Positions 1 through 8,026 of a stretch of 13,567 nt of DNA are shown here, in pieces. This stretch comes from Stephanodiscus triporus. Lineage: Eukaryota > Bacillariophyta > Thalassiosirophyceae > Thalassiosirales > Thalassiosiraceae. The position numbers and the translations under genes are program-made. The stretch spans positions 1-13,567 of the forward strand of contig JALLAZ010000801.1 of the NCBI GenBank assembly GCA_036939755.1, written 5' to 3'. The notes under the pieces are model-generated. The model worked only from the letters and a program-made list of their open reading frames with translations, was not told where the DNA came from and made no database searches. The first letter of the stretch is position 1; each line of letters opens with the position of its first letter.

Positions 1-534
1 CTTTTGCCCCATTCAGATCAAAATGGGCTCCTGCATAGTGTTTGGTATGGTCAGGTGGATGATCCTTCGTTTCTTGTGTGCTTTTCATCTGCCTCTGCCA
101 CAAAGGTCTCATGATATTGTAGACATATCCGCCCACTGGTTAGTTCCCCCACGTCACATATCTGCATCAGTTGGTGATGATGGAAGCACCGAAAGCGCGC
201 CTTCAGCTTTCGCATTAATTTAGGCATATTATGTGGAGTTGTTGAATCTTTGTTCTCTTGCTCCTCCCTCTTCGTAAGTAGTCAACATCACCACTTTGGC
301 TATCTACGATACTGGTAATAATAGGGCGCAAATTGAGGTGAACGTAAAGGTCACTGAGGAATCTGTAGAAAAATCTCTGCTAAATACAATACGCGCCACA
401 AAAAAAGTTCTTTTCTTCTCTACACTCTGCTGCTTGTATTAGCTCGCCACCCACCACACCACAGTCAGTGCCGCCTCCTACCATACCTCCGCCTCCGCAG
501 CTCACAATCTCGTGCTTTTGCCAATCAGTTCAAC
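1..534. other. Left edge: no confident gene, upstream region of the first gene
   Basis: I cannot support a gene here. Two weak protein-like readings compete. On the plus strand, frame 1 is open from base 1 to about 111 (it contains VWYGQVDDPSFLVCF) and then stops. On the minus strand, a 54-residue reading starts with ATG near 216 and contains RKLKARFRCF. Either could be the end of a neighbouring gene or a decayed copy; neither shows a known motif. From about 240 to 534 the sequence has no long open frame and is presumably the promoter and 5' leader of the gene at 535. No clear TATA box stands out. Confidence 0.4.
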
Positions 535-1807
535 ATGGAGTCTGCGACGACGGATAATGAAAACCAACTCGTCAGCGACTGCTACAATATCGAACCCGCT
601 AATGATTTGCAAAGTCAAACTCAAGCTCCAAGCCATCAAGCAGGCTCTCCCCTCCGCCGAGGAAAATGGTCTGCCGAAGAAGAAGCTTACGCACTCGCGG
701 CCATTCGCGATTTCAACTCTGGTTATCTTGATGCGCCACCAGGAACTACATTACGGTCATATTTATCTCAAGCTCTGGATTGTGATCCGATGAGGATAAC
801 TAAAAAGTTCACGGGAGAATCGAGCATTGGGAAGAAGGTAATTAATTGAACATTTTTAGCGACTCTAAAAATGAAACGCCTCACTTAAAGTACATAGCAA
901 AAATTCTCATCATCAACTTGCTTCAACCAAACACTAACAGGTTTTCCATCCAGTGGCGAGGGACGACCCCAAGATTTTGAATGATATCATGGACGCTCAG
1001 GCGAGTCTCATTTTTGCTCTCTTTTCCCGTTCTTTCTTTACTTAAGTCATAATGAATTCCTCTTATTTGTAGGCAAGGCTTTCAACTCTGTACCAAAAGT
1101 GGAAACTACGACTGGAATCGCAAGAGCAAGAGATGGCTAGAAAGTCAATGGCGGCCGCGGCGGTTTCGGTGGCTTCTTTGCATCTCAACCTTTCCTATTT
1201 ATCAAACACTTCACAGTCGAATATCTTGCGTGATGTGAGTTGCGGGCAGCACACTCACATGAGACGTGCGGATAATGCAATGATTCAAAGTGACAACTGG
1301 AAAAATGACATTATCAAGGCGGCGACGTGGTTGACGCGGGCTGAATCTCTCATGTCAAATAATATACAAAGCAATCATAGTCAGAAGTATATCGAAGATG
1401 AAATGGAAGTTATTGCAAGCCTGATCGAAGAAGCCCCAGAGATACTGTTAATATCGACAGATTTGCCGAAACTTCTTGAGTGTAAAAACAATACCGAACC
1501 AAGCATTACATTGCAAACAAACCAAAAACTGCACTCCTGTCCAGAACTAAGCATCTTGTCTCCGAGCAGTGCTGAAGTGAGGCATTCTGAGAAGGCAGTC
1601 TCGACTTCCAATTCCGGAAAAAGGAAGAGGTCTCTAAGCAATTGTGATGACGCCACCACGAATTCTCCGACGAATCCGATGAAAATATTAGCTTCGCTTT
1701 CTTCACAAGCAGCACCGTTGAGCACCAATAACACCAAAGCAGTTGCAGACGACGCTACAGCGTTTGTAAATTTCTTGCAAAGTGTGGTGCATGTTAATCT
1801 AGTCTAA
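535..1807 (+). CDS. Hypothetical protein with stramenopile KWxAEEEAYA / CDPMRIxKKF domain
   Basis: Spliced product of 365 residues from exons 535-837, 941-1000, 1073-1132 and its open continuation to 1807. Introns are 838-940 (GTAATT...CTAACAG) and 1001-1072 (GC-AG). Both junctions keep the frame, and without splicing each intron brings a stop. Residues about 40-110 hold the block GKWSAEEEAYALAAIRDF, then GTTLRSYLSQALDCDPMRI and KKFTGESSIGKKVFHPVARD. I know this block from many diatom and oomycete predicted proteins; its function is not established to my knowledge. The spacing of acidic and aromatic residues is loosely SANT-like, which would fit a nuclear role, but that is inference. The rest is low-complexity and Ser/Asn-rich, with a basic cluster GKRKR near residue 303 that could be a nuclear localisation signal. 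The start is the first ATG of the domain frame (CAACATGG context). The gene is convergent with the next one, with about 145 bp between the stops. Confidence 0.85.
1001..1072 (+). other. GC-AG intron (72 bp)
   Basis: The exon ends CAG and the intron begins GCGAGT, which is the U1-complementary CAG|GTGAGT with C for T at position 2. It ends TTATTTGTAG before GCAAGG. Removing exactly 72 bp keeps the reading frame between the IMDAQ and ARLSTLYQKW blocks. Reading through meets a TAA. No GT donor near 1000 gives the same frame. Confidence 0.8.
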
Positions 1808-1952
1808 TTCCAAATTGATCCGTTCTTTGTGATTGTGGCGCCAAATCTCAATTCACAAGCCGATTTTACATGCCGCGTATCTACAAAAGTAAGAAGATCC
1901 GCGAATATCATAAAAGAACACCACTTTCTTTCACATTAAACAAACAGGGTCG

Positions 1953-2794
1953 TCAAGGTGGTGGCAAAAAAGCTTTCAACCTCTCCAACGATTCAGATGC
2001 CAAGGTTGCTAGATTCCACATGTCTTCATCTTGCAAGCAAGATTTGAATATTGCCATTTTCACCACACAGTGTTTCCCAGCTGCACGTTCAATTGCCCGT
2101 ATCTTGCCAAGGTATCAGACAGTGGTAGGCAAATTGAACAATAGTCAGCTCACACAAATAAGCTCATATTTGGAAAGATGATTACCGAATCACATGTCGA
2201 CAGACTCACCCTATTCGCAAGGCCCTTCTCAGTCATGCTCCTTACCCTCATCAAGCAGTGTTCATACGAAGCGGTTGGATTTCCCGCTGCAGCGTCCACC
2301 ACTCCAGCCATTGCCAACTCATTAGCTACACGCAGCCTCGCCTCACGACACTCAGAGACTAATTTCTCTCGCTCCATTTGTAAGCGATCTTTCCTCTCAG
2401 TAGCATTTTTTGTCGACGTTTCACGACCATCGTTTAAGATGTCGTCGGAATCATTTTGCGTTGAAAGGTTCATTAATCGTCGCGATTTTCTGGATCCCTC
2501 CTTGGGTGACAATGCCGAGTGGGATCTCTTCTTTTTCTTCTTAGTCTTTGAGGTATTATCTCCCTCGACATACTCGTCATGCGACGATGAATCACCATCG
2601 TCGCTAGCAAAATTTTCCACGCTGCCACAATTTTGTCGACCCCAAGCCATGTCATTGGAACGGCGTTCTTCGATTTTGCCAATCAGCCCCAGAGAGCGCA
2701 GCCGAGCATTATTTCTCTCGATGTTTCTCGCGCGAGCTTGCTCATACTCAGATAGCGCAGGAGCTGATGGTGCTGTTAGGGGAATTGATGCCAT
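1953..2794 (-). CDS. Hypothetical basic protein, likely nuclear, two exons
   Basis: Exon 1 is 2794-2210 and exon 2 is 2102-1953, separated by a 107 bp GT-AG intron (2209-2103; donor GTGAGT, acceptor GGCAAG). The product has 244 residues. The N-terminal block YEQARARNIERNNARLRSLGL (residues 17-37) resembles a motif common in plant and stramenopile nuclear proteins. It is followed by an acidic stretch, a lysine run KKKKKR (85-90, a possible nuclear localisation signal) and GSRKSRRL (100-107). After the intron, the C-terminal block IRAIERAAGKHCVVKMAIFK and SCLQDEDMWNLATLASESLE is well formed and, from memory, conserved in diatom proteins of unknown function. The intron is required: unspliced, the frame leaves this conserved block. 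The ATG at 2794 is the first in frame. No enzymatic motif is visible; a chromatin-associated role is only a guess. Confidence 0.85.
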
Positions 2795-2797
2795 GGA

Positions 2798-3246
2798 TTA
2801 CCATCGACCATCGGCCATGAGCGGAGTAAAGGTGTGCGCACGAAAGCAAATTGGTAGATTAAGACGTAAGTATGTAAATACGTTATCTACCGTACTTTCA
2901 CTTAAGTACATGAACGTCCTGGGGATGCCATGGGAGTCGCCGCAAGTCCCCACCACGGTGTCGGTACCGGAACGCGTGTGAAGTTCGACCTCGAGTGAAA
3001 CAAGCTGCGAGTAAGATACTCCTGAAATGAATGGCGCGAGTCGCGAATGACAGTAGACTACATCCGAGAGCAGAGTGATGAGCGAAGTGCCGCCGTCGTC
3101 ATTCACTTCAATGCTGGCATTTTTTAGCACAGCGTTGGCGTGGCGATCTGCAAAGCTCGCCGCGACGAGAACATCCAAATCAAGTGACAAAGTTCGCACC
3201 CTTCACTTTCGCGCCGATTCCCCTCCCTCTTCACTCACGGAGTCAT
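2798..3246 (-). CDS. Hypothetical protein, tentative
   Basis: An open frame runs from 3199 to the stop at 2798 and reads like protein (for example LDLDVLVAASFADRHANAVL and SDVVYCHSRLAPF), but I recognise no family. Within the frame the only start-like codon near the 5' end is GTG at 3199, which is not credible for a nuclear gene, and a TGA lies two codons upstream. A start at the ATG of 3246 becomes possible if a 38 bp GTGAGT...GTGAAG intron (3238-3201) is removed; the frame then joins as Met-Thr-Pro-Val-Arg-Thr. That intron would be much shorter than the others here. The stop lies only 4 bp before the ATG of the gene at 2794. An alternative is that this stretch is the 5' part of that gene, joined by an intron ending at CTAACAG near 2769. 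Confidence 0.4.
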
Positions 3247-3299
3247 TTTCGCTGTAAGATTTCTTCGTTCTTTAATTTTCACTTCCCGTATACCGACAA
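3247..3299. promoter_or_regulatory. Possible shared promoter between divergent genes
   Basis: Only 53 bp separate the tentative minus-strand ATG (3246) from the plus-strand ATG of the phospho-lyase gene (3300). If both starts are right, this AT-rich stretch must hold the cores of both promoters, or the promoters overlap the opposite gene. No recognisable element is visible, so this is an inference from spacing alone. Confidence 0.3.
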
Positions 3300-4808
3300 A
3301 TGCTGATGCAATGCCGACGTTGCGTCGGCCCTATTGTTTGTAGACTCCCCGAAGAAGTAGATGGTCTCCGCTCGAAGTACATGAGCAACGCATGTTCGGT
3401 GTCGTACAAAAATACAGGCCCTCTTCATTTCAGTCATGGCTACAAAGCGCGTCTCGTTGACATAAATGGAATTGAATACCTGGATACTCGCAACAATGTG
3501 GCTCATTGCGGCCATGGCCACCCTGAAATTGCCAGTGCGATCACATACCAAGTTAGCATGCTTCAGACAAACACGAGGTATTTGCATCCACACGCGTCCC
3601 TTCTGGCGAAGAAATTGTCCGATCTACTGCCGGGGTCACTGGAAAGGGTGTTTTTCGTAAATTCAGGAAGCGAAGCTAATGATTTAGCATTGCGTCTTGC
3701 GCGTGCATACAGAATGCAACACTCTGGACAGAATGGCGCGACATCCGACGAAAGAAAAGATTACACAATTGTCATCGATCATGGCTACCATGGACATACC
3801 TTGTCGACTTTGGATGTCAGTCCATACAAGCACCGACAGGGAAAGGAAATAGAGAAATGCCCTAGTCATGTGAGGATAGTGCCATGTCCAGATATTTACA
3901 GAGGCATTCATTCAGTAAACAGAAGTTTGCCACAAAAAAACAACGAGCCTTCTCATAGTAAGGAGAATCATTATTGCGAGAGTGAAATAGAGGCCGCCAA
4001 CAAATATGCATCTTATGTGGAGCTTGAATGTGAGAAAAATCCTGTTAGTGCATTTCTCATCGAGGGAGGAATGAGCGTTGCCGGTGTAATTCTGCCTCCA
4101 AAGTCCTATTTGCGTCGTTGCATAGATGCAGTACACAAAGCCGGAGGATTGTACATCGCAGATGAGATACAAACAGGATTTGGAAGGCTGGGAAAATGCA
4201 TGTGGGCCTTCCAATACTCATCCGGCAATGATGGGGATATATTTGATGAAATCATACCAGACATTGTGACAGTGGGGAAACCGTTCGGCAACGGCCAGCC
4301 TCTCGCTGCTGTCGTCACAACTCCTCGCATTGCATCTGCCTTCGAATCTCTCGGCGTCGAATACTTCAACACTTTCGCTGGCAGTCCAGTAGCATGCGCA
4401 GCCGGACTTGCAATGCTTCATGTTCTTTCCTCGGAAAATTTGCAAGCAAATGCCAATGCTGTGGGAAGTTATCTGCTAGAGATGATCAGCGAATTGCAAT
4501 CACGAAGTGAGTGGATTGGAGACATCCGTGGATCTGGATTATTCATCGGAGTGGAACTTGTGCGTGACCAGCACACATTGGAGCCGGCAACGGAAGAAAC
4601 ATCATTCATCTGCAGTATTTTGAAGCAAAAGTATAAGGTTCTGACGAGCGTCGATGGTGCCCACGAAAATGTGATAGTCATCAAGCCACCTTTGGTCTTT
4701 TCAAGAGAAGATGCCGCTCTTTTCGTATCATGCTTTGAGGAGGCACTACTAGTGGATTTACCATCGATGAAAGATCTCGTGGGAAACTTTGGTAGGACAC
4801 CAACTTGA
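3300..4808 (+). CDS. PLP-dependent class-III aminotransferase-fold phospho-lyase (ETNPPL / PHYKPL-like)
   Basis: Intronless, 502 residues. It is a fold-type I PLP enzyme whose closest match, by recall, is human ethanolamine-phosphate phospho-lyase (AGXT2L1) and 5-phosphohydroxy-L-lysine phospho-lyase (AGXT2L2). These eliminate phosphate and ammonia from the substrate rather than transaminate. Visible motifs are [19 protein letters not shown] near residue 60, [11 protein letters not shown] near 84, the phosphate-binding [15 protein letters not shown] (GSEAND at 123-128), DHGYHGH near 160, [14 protein letters not shown] with the pyridine-binding Asp at 288, and [10 protein letters not shown] with the Schiff-base Lys at 327. 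[14 protein letters not shown] and [12 protein letters not shown] complete the fold. The length is close to the family's usual 450-500; an acidic, lysine-rich insert of about 30 residues lies near 205-240. The start at 3300 precedes the conserved body by about 45 residues. No clear targeting peptide is seen. Which substrate it uses cannot be told from sequence alone. Confidence 0.9.
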   Translation: MLMQCRRCVGPIVCRLPEEVDGLRSKYMSNACSVSYKNTGPLHFSHGYKARLVDINGIEYLDTRNNVAHCGHGHPEIASAITYQVSMLQTNTRYLHPHASLLAKKLSDLLPGSLERVFFVNSGSEANDLALRLARAYRMQHSGQNGATSDERKDYTIVIDHGYHGHTLSTLDVSPYKHRQGKEIEKCPSHVRIVPCPDIYRGIHSVNRSLPQKNNEPSHSKENHYCESEIEAANKYASYVELECEKNPVSAFLIEGGMSVAGVILPPKSYLRRCIDAVHKAGGLYIADEIQTGFGRLGKCMWAFQYSSGNDGDIFDEIIPDIVTVGKPFGNGQPLAAVVTTPRIASAFESLGVEYFNTFAGSPVACAAGLAMLHVLSSENLQANANAVGSYLLEMISELQSRSEWIGDIRGSGLFIGVELVRDQHTLEPATEETSFICSILKQKYKVLTSVDGAHENVIVIKPPLVFSREDAALFVSCFEEALLVDLPSMKDLVGNFGRTPT

Positions 4809-5023
4809 TGCCAAAGACATGCGGATAAATTGGAGTAATGATTAGGCTGTCACATAATATGTGCGTTTGACCTCAATAAACAACCTGTTTTCCTCAACCT
4901 TGAGAATTTTTTGTGTCGGTGCTTGTACTGACTCCTTCGTGGGAGAGAAAGCAGTCCTGCGTGATCCTGCGACGAAACAAAGCCACAAAAGGATGGTAAG
5001 TGACATCGTTTGCTCATCGAATC

Positions 5024-6528
5024 ATGTCCATCGCATCATCGACCCGATCAGCAATCCTACTGCCGACTGCGTCTCGGGCATACTCTCTCATCGCTTCGCG
5101 TAATGCCCGACCAACCGGCCGTCACTTCGTCGCCTTGGCATCGGCATCCTCGCCTCCGTCGTCGTCGTTAACACGCGACGGCAACGCCGCGAGCGGCCCC
5201 TGCCGCCGCCAATACTCCCTCGATCGCCCCAACTCCTCCTTCCCATTCCCCCTCTCCCTCTTCTCCTCGTCCGGGGGTGGTGGCGGGGGGGGGGGCGGTA
5301 GGAGGGGTATGGGCTCGTCCAACGACTCCTCCCCCTACGGACAATCGCTCGAGATCTCCGGCTGGCCGGTAACCAAGGCCAACACCATAATCAACATCGT
5401 GCCGCAGGGGAAGCGCATGGTCGTGGAGCGGTTCGGAAAATTGCACGCCATACACGAGTCGGGGTACTTCTTCGCCGTGCCCTTCGTGGACAGCATCGCG
5501 TACGTCATCGACGTGAGGGAGCGGGCCGTGGACATACCCAACCAGAGCGCGATAACGAGGGACAACGTCAGCGTGGAGGTTAGCGGAAATCTCTTCGTGA
5601 GGGTGGCCGATCCGGAGAGGGCGGCGTACGGGGCGAGGAATCCGCTGTATGCGGTGATCATGGTGAGTTGGTTGCTTGCTATTCAATGTGCGTATCGGTC
5701 TCGGTCAGTGGTTGGGGTGGGGTGGGGGGGCGTGGATGTTTGCACCGGTTGGCATCATAATTTCGCTTCTTTTTTCGATGGCAATCACATTCATTGACCA
5801 TGATCCCACTTTCGACGAAAACTACCATAACCACACACACACACACAAAATAATCCCAGCACGCCCAATCCGCGATGCGATCCGCCATCGGCGAACTCGA
5901 ATTGGACGAGATCCTGCACAATCGCGCGGGCATCAACACCCTCATCAAGGGCGCAGTCCAGGAGGCCGCCGTTGCATGGGGACTCGAGGTGCGTCGGTAC
6001 GAGCTTACGGAAATCACCCCCGATCAGCACATACGCATCGCCATGGACAAGCAGGCGGCCGCCGAGCGTGATCGGCGGGAGCAGGTCCTGCGGGCGGAGG
6101 GGGACAAGCGACGGGCCGAGCTAACGAGCGAGGGGATCAAGATCAGCATGAAAAACGAATCGGAGGGAAAGTTGATCCAAGTGACAAACGAGGCCGAGGC
6201 GGAAAAATTAAGGATACTGAGGGAGGCCGAGGGCAAGGCTGAGGCGATGAGGATTCAGGCCTCTGCGCAGGCCGAGGCAATCGGGTTGATCGCAGATCAA
6301 ATGTTGAAGCCGGGGGGCAGGGAGGCAGCTGCTCTGTCGCTGACGAAGGAGTACGTGAACATGTACGGCGAGATGGGATCGAAGTCCAACACCATGTTCT
6401 TCCAGGACTCTCCGGGGAATGCCCAGACGTTGGTGGTGCAGGCGTTGGCGTCGATGAAGGCGATGAATAACATGACGGGCGGCGATGCGATCGGTGGCGA
6501 TGCTGTTGTGACGAAAGAAAAATCATGA
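5024..6528 (+). CDS. Mitochondrial stomatin-like protein (SPFH / band 7, STOML2-type)
   Basis: Exons 5024-5662 and 5860-6528, joined across a 197 bp GT-AG intron (ATG|GTGAGT...CCCAG|CAC), give 435 residues. The frame can be extended upstream only to a GTG at 5000, so the ATG at 5024 is the start. Residues 1-35 are rich in Ser, Arg and Ala without acidic residues, as in a mitochondrial presequence. A low-complexity region with a glycine run (84-92) follows. The SPFH domain begins near 123 (INIVPQGKRMVVERFGKLHA) and continues through RERAVDIPNQSAITRDNVSV to HAQSAMRSAIGELELDEIL across the splice. After it comes a long charged Ala/Glu-rich coiled coil and the tail block LTKEYVNMYGEM. The family scaffolds cardiolipin-rich inner-membrane domains and proteases in mitochondria. 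Base use is strikingly GC-rich compared with both neighbours, which may reflect high expression. Confidence 0.93.
5285..5295 (+). repeat. Eleven-base G homopolymer inside the SPFH gene
   Basis: Eleven G in a row lie within a longer G-rich tract (about 5272-5316) that encodes the glycine run. The open frame continues on both sides, so the length shown is coding-compatible, but such runs are prone to slippage and sequencing error. Confidence 0.8.
5832..5847 (+). repeat. (CA)8 microsatellite in the SPFH intron
   Basis: Eight CA dinucleotides lie 12 bp before the 3' splice site (AG at 5858-5859). They take the place where a pyrimidine tract would normally be. Confidence 0.85.
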
Positions 6529-6772
6529 AAGGGATAAAAAGTACCATACATACTTATTTGCGAATATTTAGTTGATTTGCTATTCTGGGCTCAGCAAAAG
6601 GCGTAGAAGAAACTGTGGATGAATCGAATAAATTTCCAGTAACATCAATCGTACTTATGTAAAATTAACCACTACCCACATGAACAAAACTGAAATAGTC
6701 ATCACTATATTGTATGTACCAATGCAAAACTTCAGAGAGCACCCAGCACAATATTCTCTCGACACTGCCTGA

Positions 6773-7148
6773 TCAGGCAATCAATGGACTATCAGTGACA
6801 AGCGGTTCGTCCAGGCCATCACTTCCCTGTTCTTCTTGTTGCAGTTTCTTTTTGTGGCGGTATACACCCACGCCACAGCAAGCACACAAGATGACGACGA
6901 CACCAGCAATGATAATCCATGCCCACCAAGGGCCACCGGTGCCCTGCGTACCCATNACACAAGATGACGACGACACCAGCAATGATAATCCATGCCCACC
7001 AAGGGCCACCGCTGGGAATGGGTAAGTCATCAGTCATATCAGTGGGGTTGTAATCGTTCCCCATATCTGCCGAGGGAGTAAGTAGGGTCACTGATTGCGC
7101 CAGAAACTTATTTTCTGAGAGGGCTCTGAGGGCAGTGAGTTTTGACAT
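6773..7148 (-). CDS. Small single-pass membrane protein, broken by an assembly joint
   Basis: The ATG at 7148 opens a frame beginning MSKLTALRAL; the frame extends further upstream only to a GTG. The frame is interrupted at the N (6956), where a 55 bp segment is present twice. If the duplicated copy and the N are treated as an assembly error, the two sides agree on one protein of about 100 residues. It would have a hydrophilic N-terminal part, one transmembrane helix (about residues 49-71, PWWAWIIIAGVVVILC then ACCGVGVY), a basic stop-transfer RHKKK and an acidic tail ending DSPLIA. It has no signal peptide and no cysteine-rich or enzymatic domain. I do not recognise a family. Topology by the positive-inside rule would place the C-terminus in the cytosol. 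Its stop lies about 240 bp from the convergent stop of the SPFH gene. Confidence 0.6.
6884..7011. repeat. 55 bp direct repeat around a single N
   Basis: Bases 6884-6938 and 6957-7011 are identical. Between them lie 17 bases (6939-6955) unlike either flank and the N at 6956. The copies cover the transmembrane-helix codons of the small membrane protein. This is the pattern of two contig ends that overlap but were joined with a gap instead of being merged. The 17 odd bases continue the left copy's reading frame, so the left contig may come from another allele or paralogue. Confidence 0.9.
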
Positions 7149-7836
7149 TGTTGATGGAGGCGAATAGTTTGCGTGGCGGCGAAAAAATAGTACTCCTGGC
7201 AGTGATGGGTGGGATGAGGAATGGCAGCTTTGCGGAGCTGGTGTGCGGAGCGAGGCGAAGGAGGATGCGATAACTAACGAGGGTTTCGTGAGTTTCAGCC
7301 TCACTCTTACGATAGGTACGACCTATCTAGAGAGAGATAGAGAGCCTGGTTTTTTTGCGTGTTTTCTCTTTAAGTCGTGTGTCACTATCGGGAGTCTTTC
7401 ACGAGGGCTTCGTATTGTCCCCGTCATGCGTGTTGTACCTAGATTGTAGAATCATGTGTCATCACAGCGGGACCATGGAGAAGGAAGATGATGGAGTTGC
7501 CTCTCACGAGGAGCAGCACCGAAAGGCATTGGGTGCAGTGCCGCTCGTTAAATGCTTATATCGGCCATTTAGGTGGGTGGTATGAATGGACAACAGCATT
7601 GTGTGTGCATCAAAGAGTGCATCAAAGTGTGCATCAAAGTGTGCATCAAACAAGCGAGTAAGAATATGTGATCAATAGGACGCATTTCTAAGAGGCGCAC
7701 TGCAAACGCCGTGTGTCTGCGAGTTCTGGACTTCTAGACAAGATATCTCCTTAGTTCTGGCGATTCGATTTATGTGTGAATGATGATTATGTATGTGTAA
7801 GTATGTGATGGAATGTGACTGAATATCATAGTTTGT
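7149..7836. other. Intergenic region between divergent genes
   Basis: This stretch separates the ATG of the minus-strand membrane protein (7148) from the PLD-like gene. It holds a 12 bp tandem repeat (7603-7650). One short coding candidate is visible: an ATG at 7475 in a good ACCATGG context opens 33 codons (MEKEDDGVASHEEQ...) and is followed by TTTAG|GTGGGT, a possible splice donor at 7573. Joined to an acceptor at 7898 (TTTTAAC branch-like sequence, then GGTCAG), it would enter the PLD-like frame in phase. That would make it a first exon of the PLD gene, but this is unproven. Otherwise nothing is recognised. Confidence 0.4.
7603..7650 (+). repeat. 12 bp tandem repeat, four copies
   Basis: Four head-to-tail copies of GTGTGCATCAAA; the second copy has GA for GT at its start and the other three are identical. 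The 12 bp period would be compatible with coding, but no long frame runs through it. Confidence 0.9.
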
Positions 7837-7881
7837 ATGCGAGTAAAACATGTCTGCGACTCGCTCATTTTAACCCCTCCG

Positions 7882-8026
7882 TCCACGCTTACGGTCAGTG
7901 AAACATTCGACGAAAAGCAACACAACGATCATCTCTCTCCTGACAAAATGAGGNTCCACGCTTACGGTCAGTGAAACATTCGACGAAAAGCAACACAACG
8001 ATCATCTCTCTCCTGACAAAATGAGG
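7882..8026. repeat. 72 bp perfect direct repeat around a single N
   Basis: Bases 7882-7953 and 7955-8026 are identical, with only the N at 7954 between them. This is what two overlapping contig ends look like when scaffolded with a one-base gap. The copies sit at the 5' end of the PLD-like gene and throw its upstream frame out by one base. Confidence 0.95.

Noticed and set aside
1870..2181. Plus-strand open frame of 103 codons beginning MPRIYKSKKIREY
   Set aside because: It is antisense to exon 2 and the intron of the minus-strand gene at 1953-2794, whose second exon carries a conserved-looking block in a spliced, consistent frame.
2178..2981. Plus-strand open frame of 267 codons
   Set aside because: It mirrors exon 1 of the minus-strand gene. 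Its translation is biased low-complexity text with no motif, as expected for an antisense shadow.
5000..5023. Start of the SPFH protein at 5000
   Set aside because: That codon is GTG; the first in-frame ATG is at 5024 and opens a good mitochondrial presequence.
7882..8026. Direct repeats as transposon target-site duplications or a terminal repeat element
   Set aside because: There is nothing between the copies except one N, so an assembly joint explains it better.
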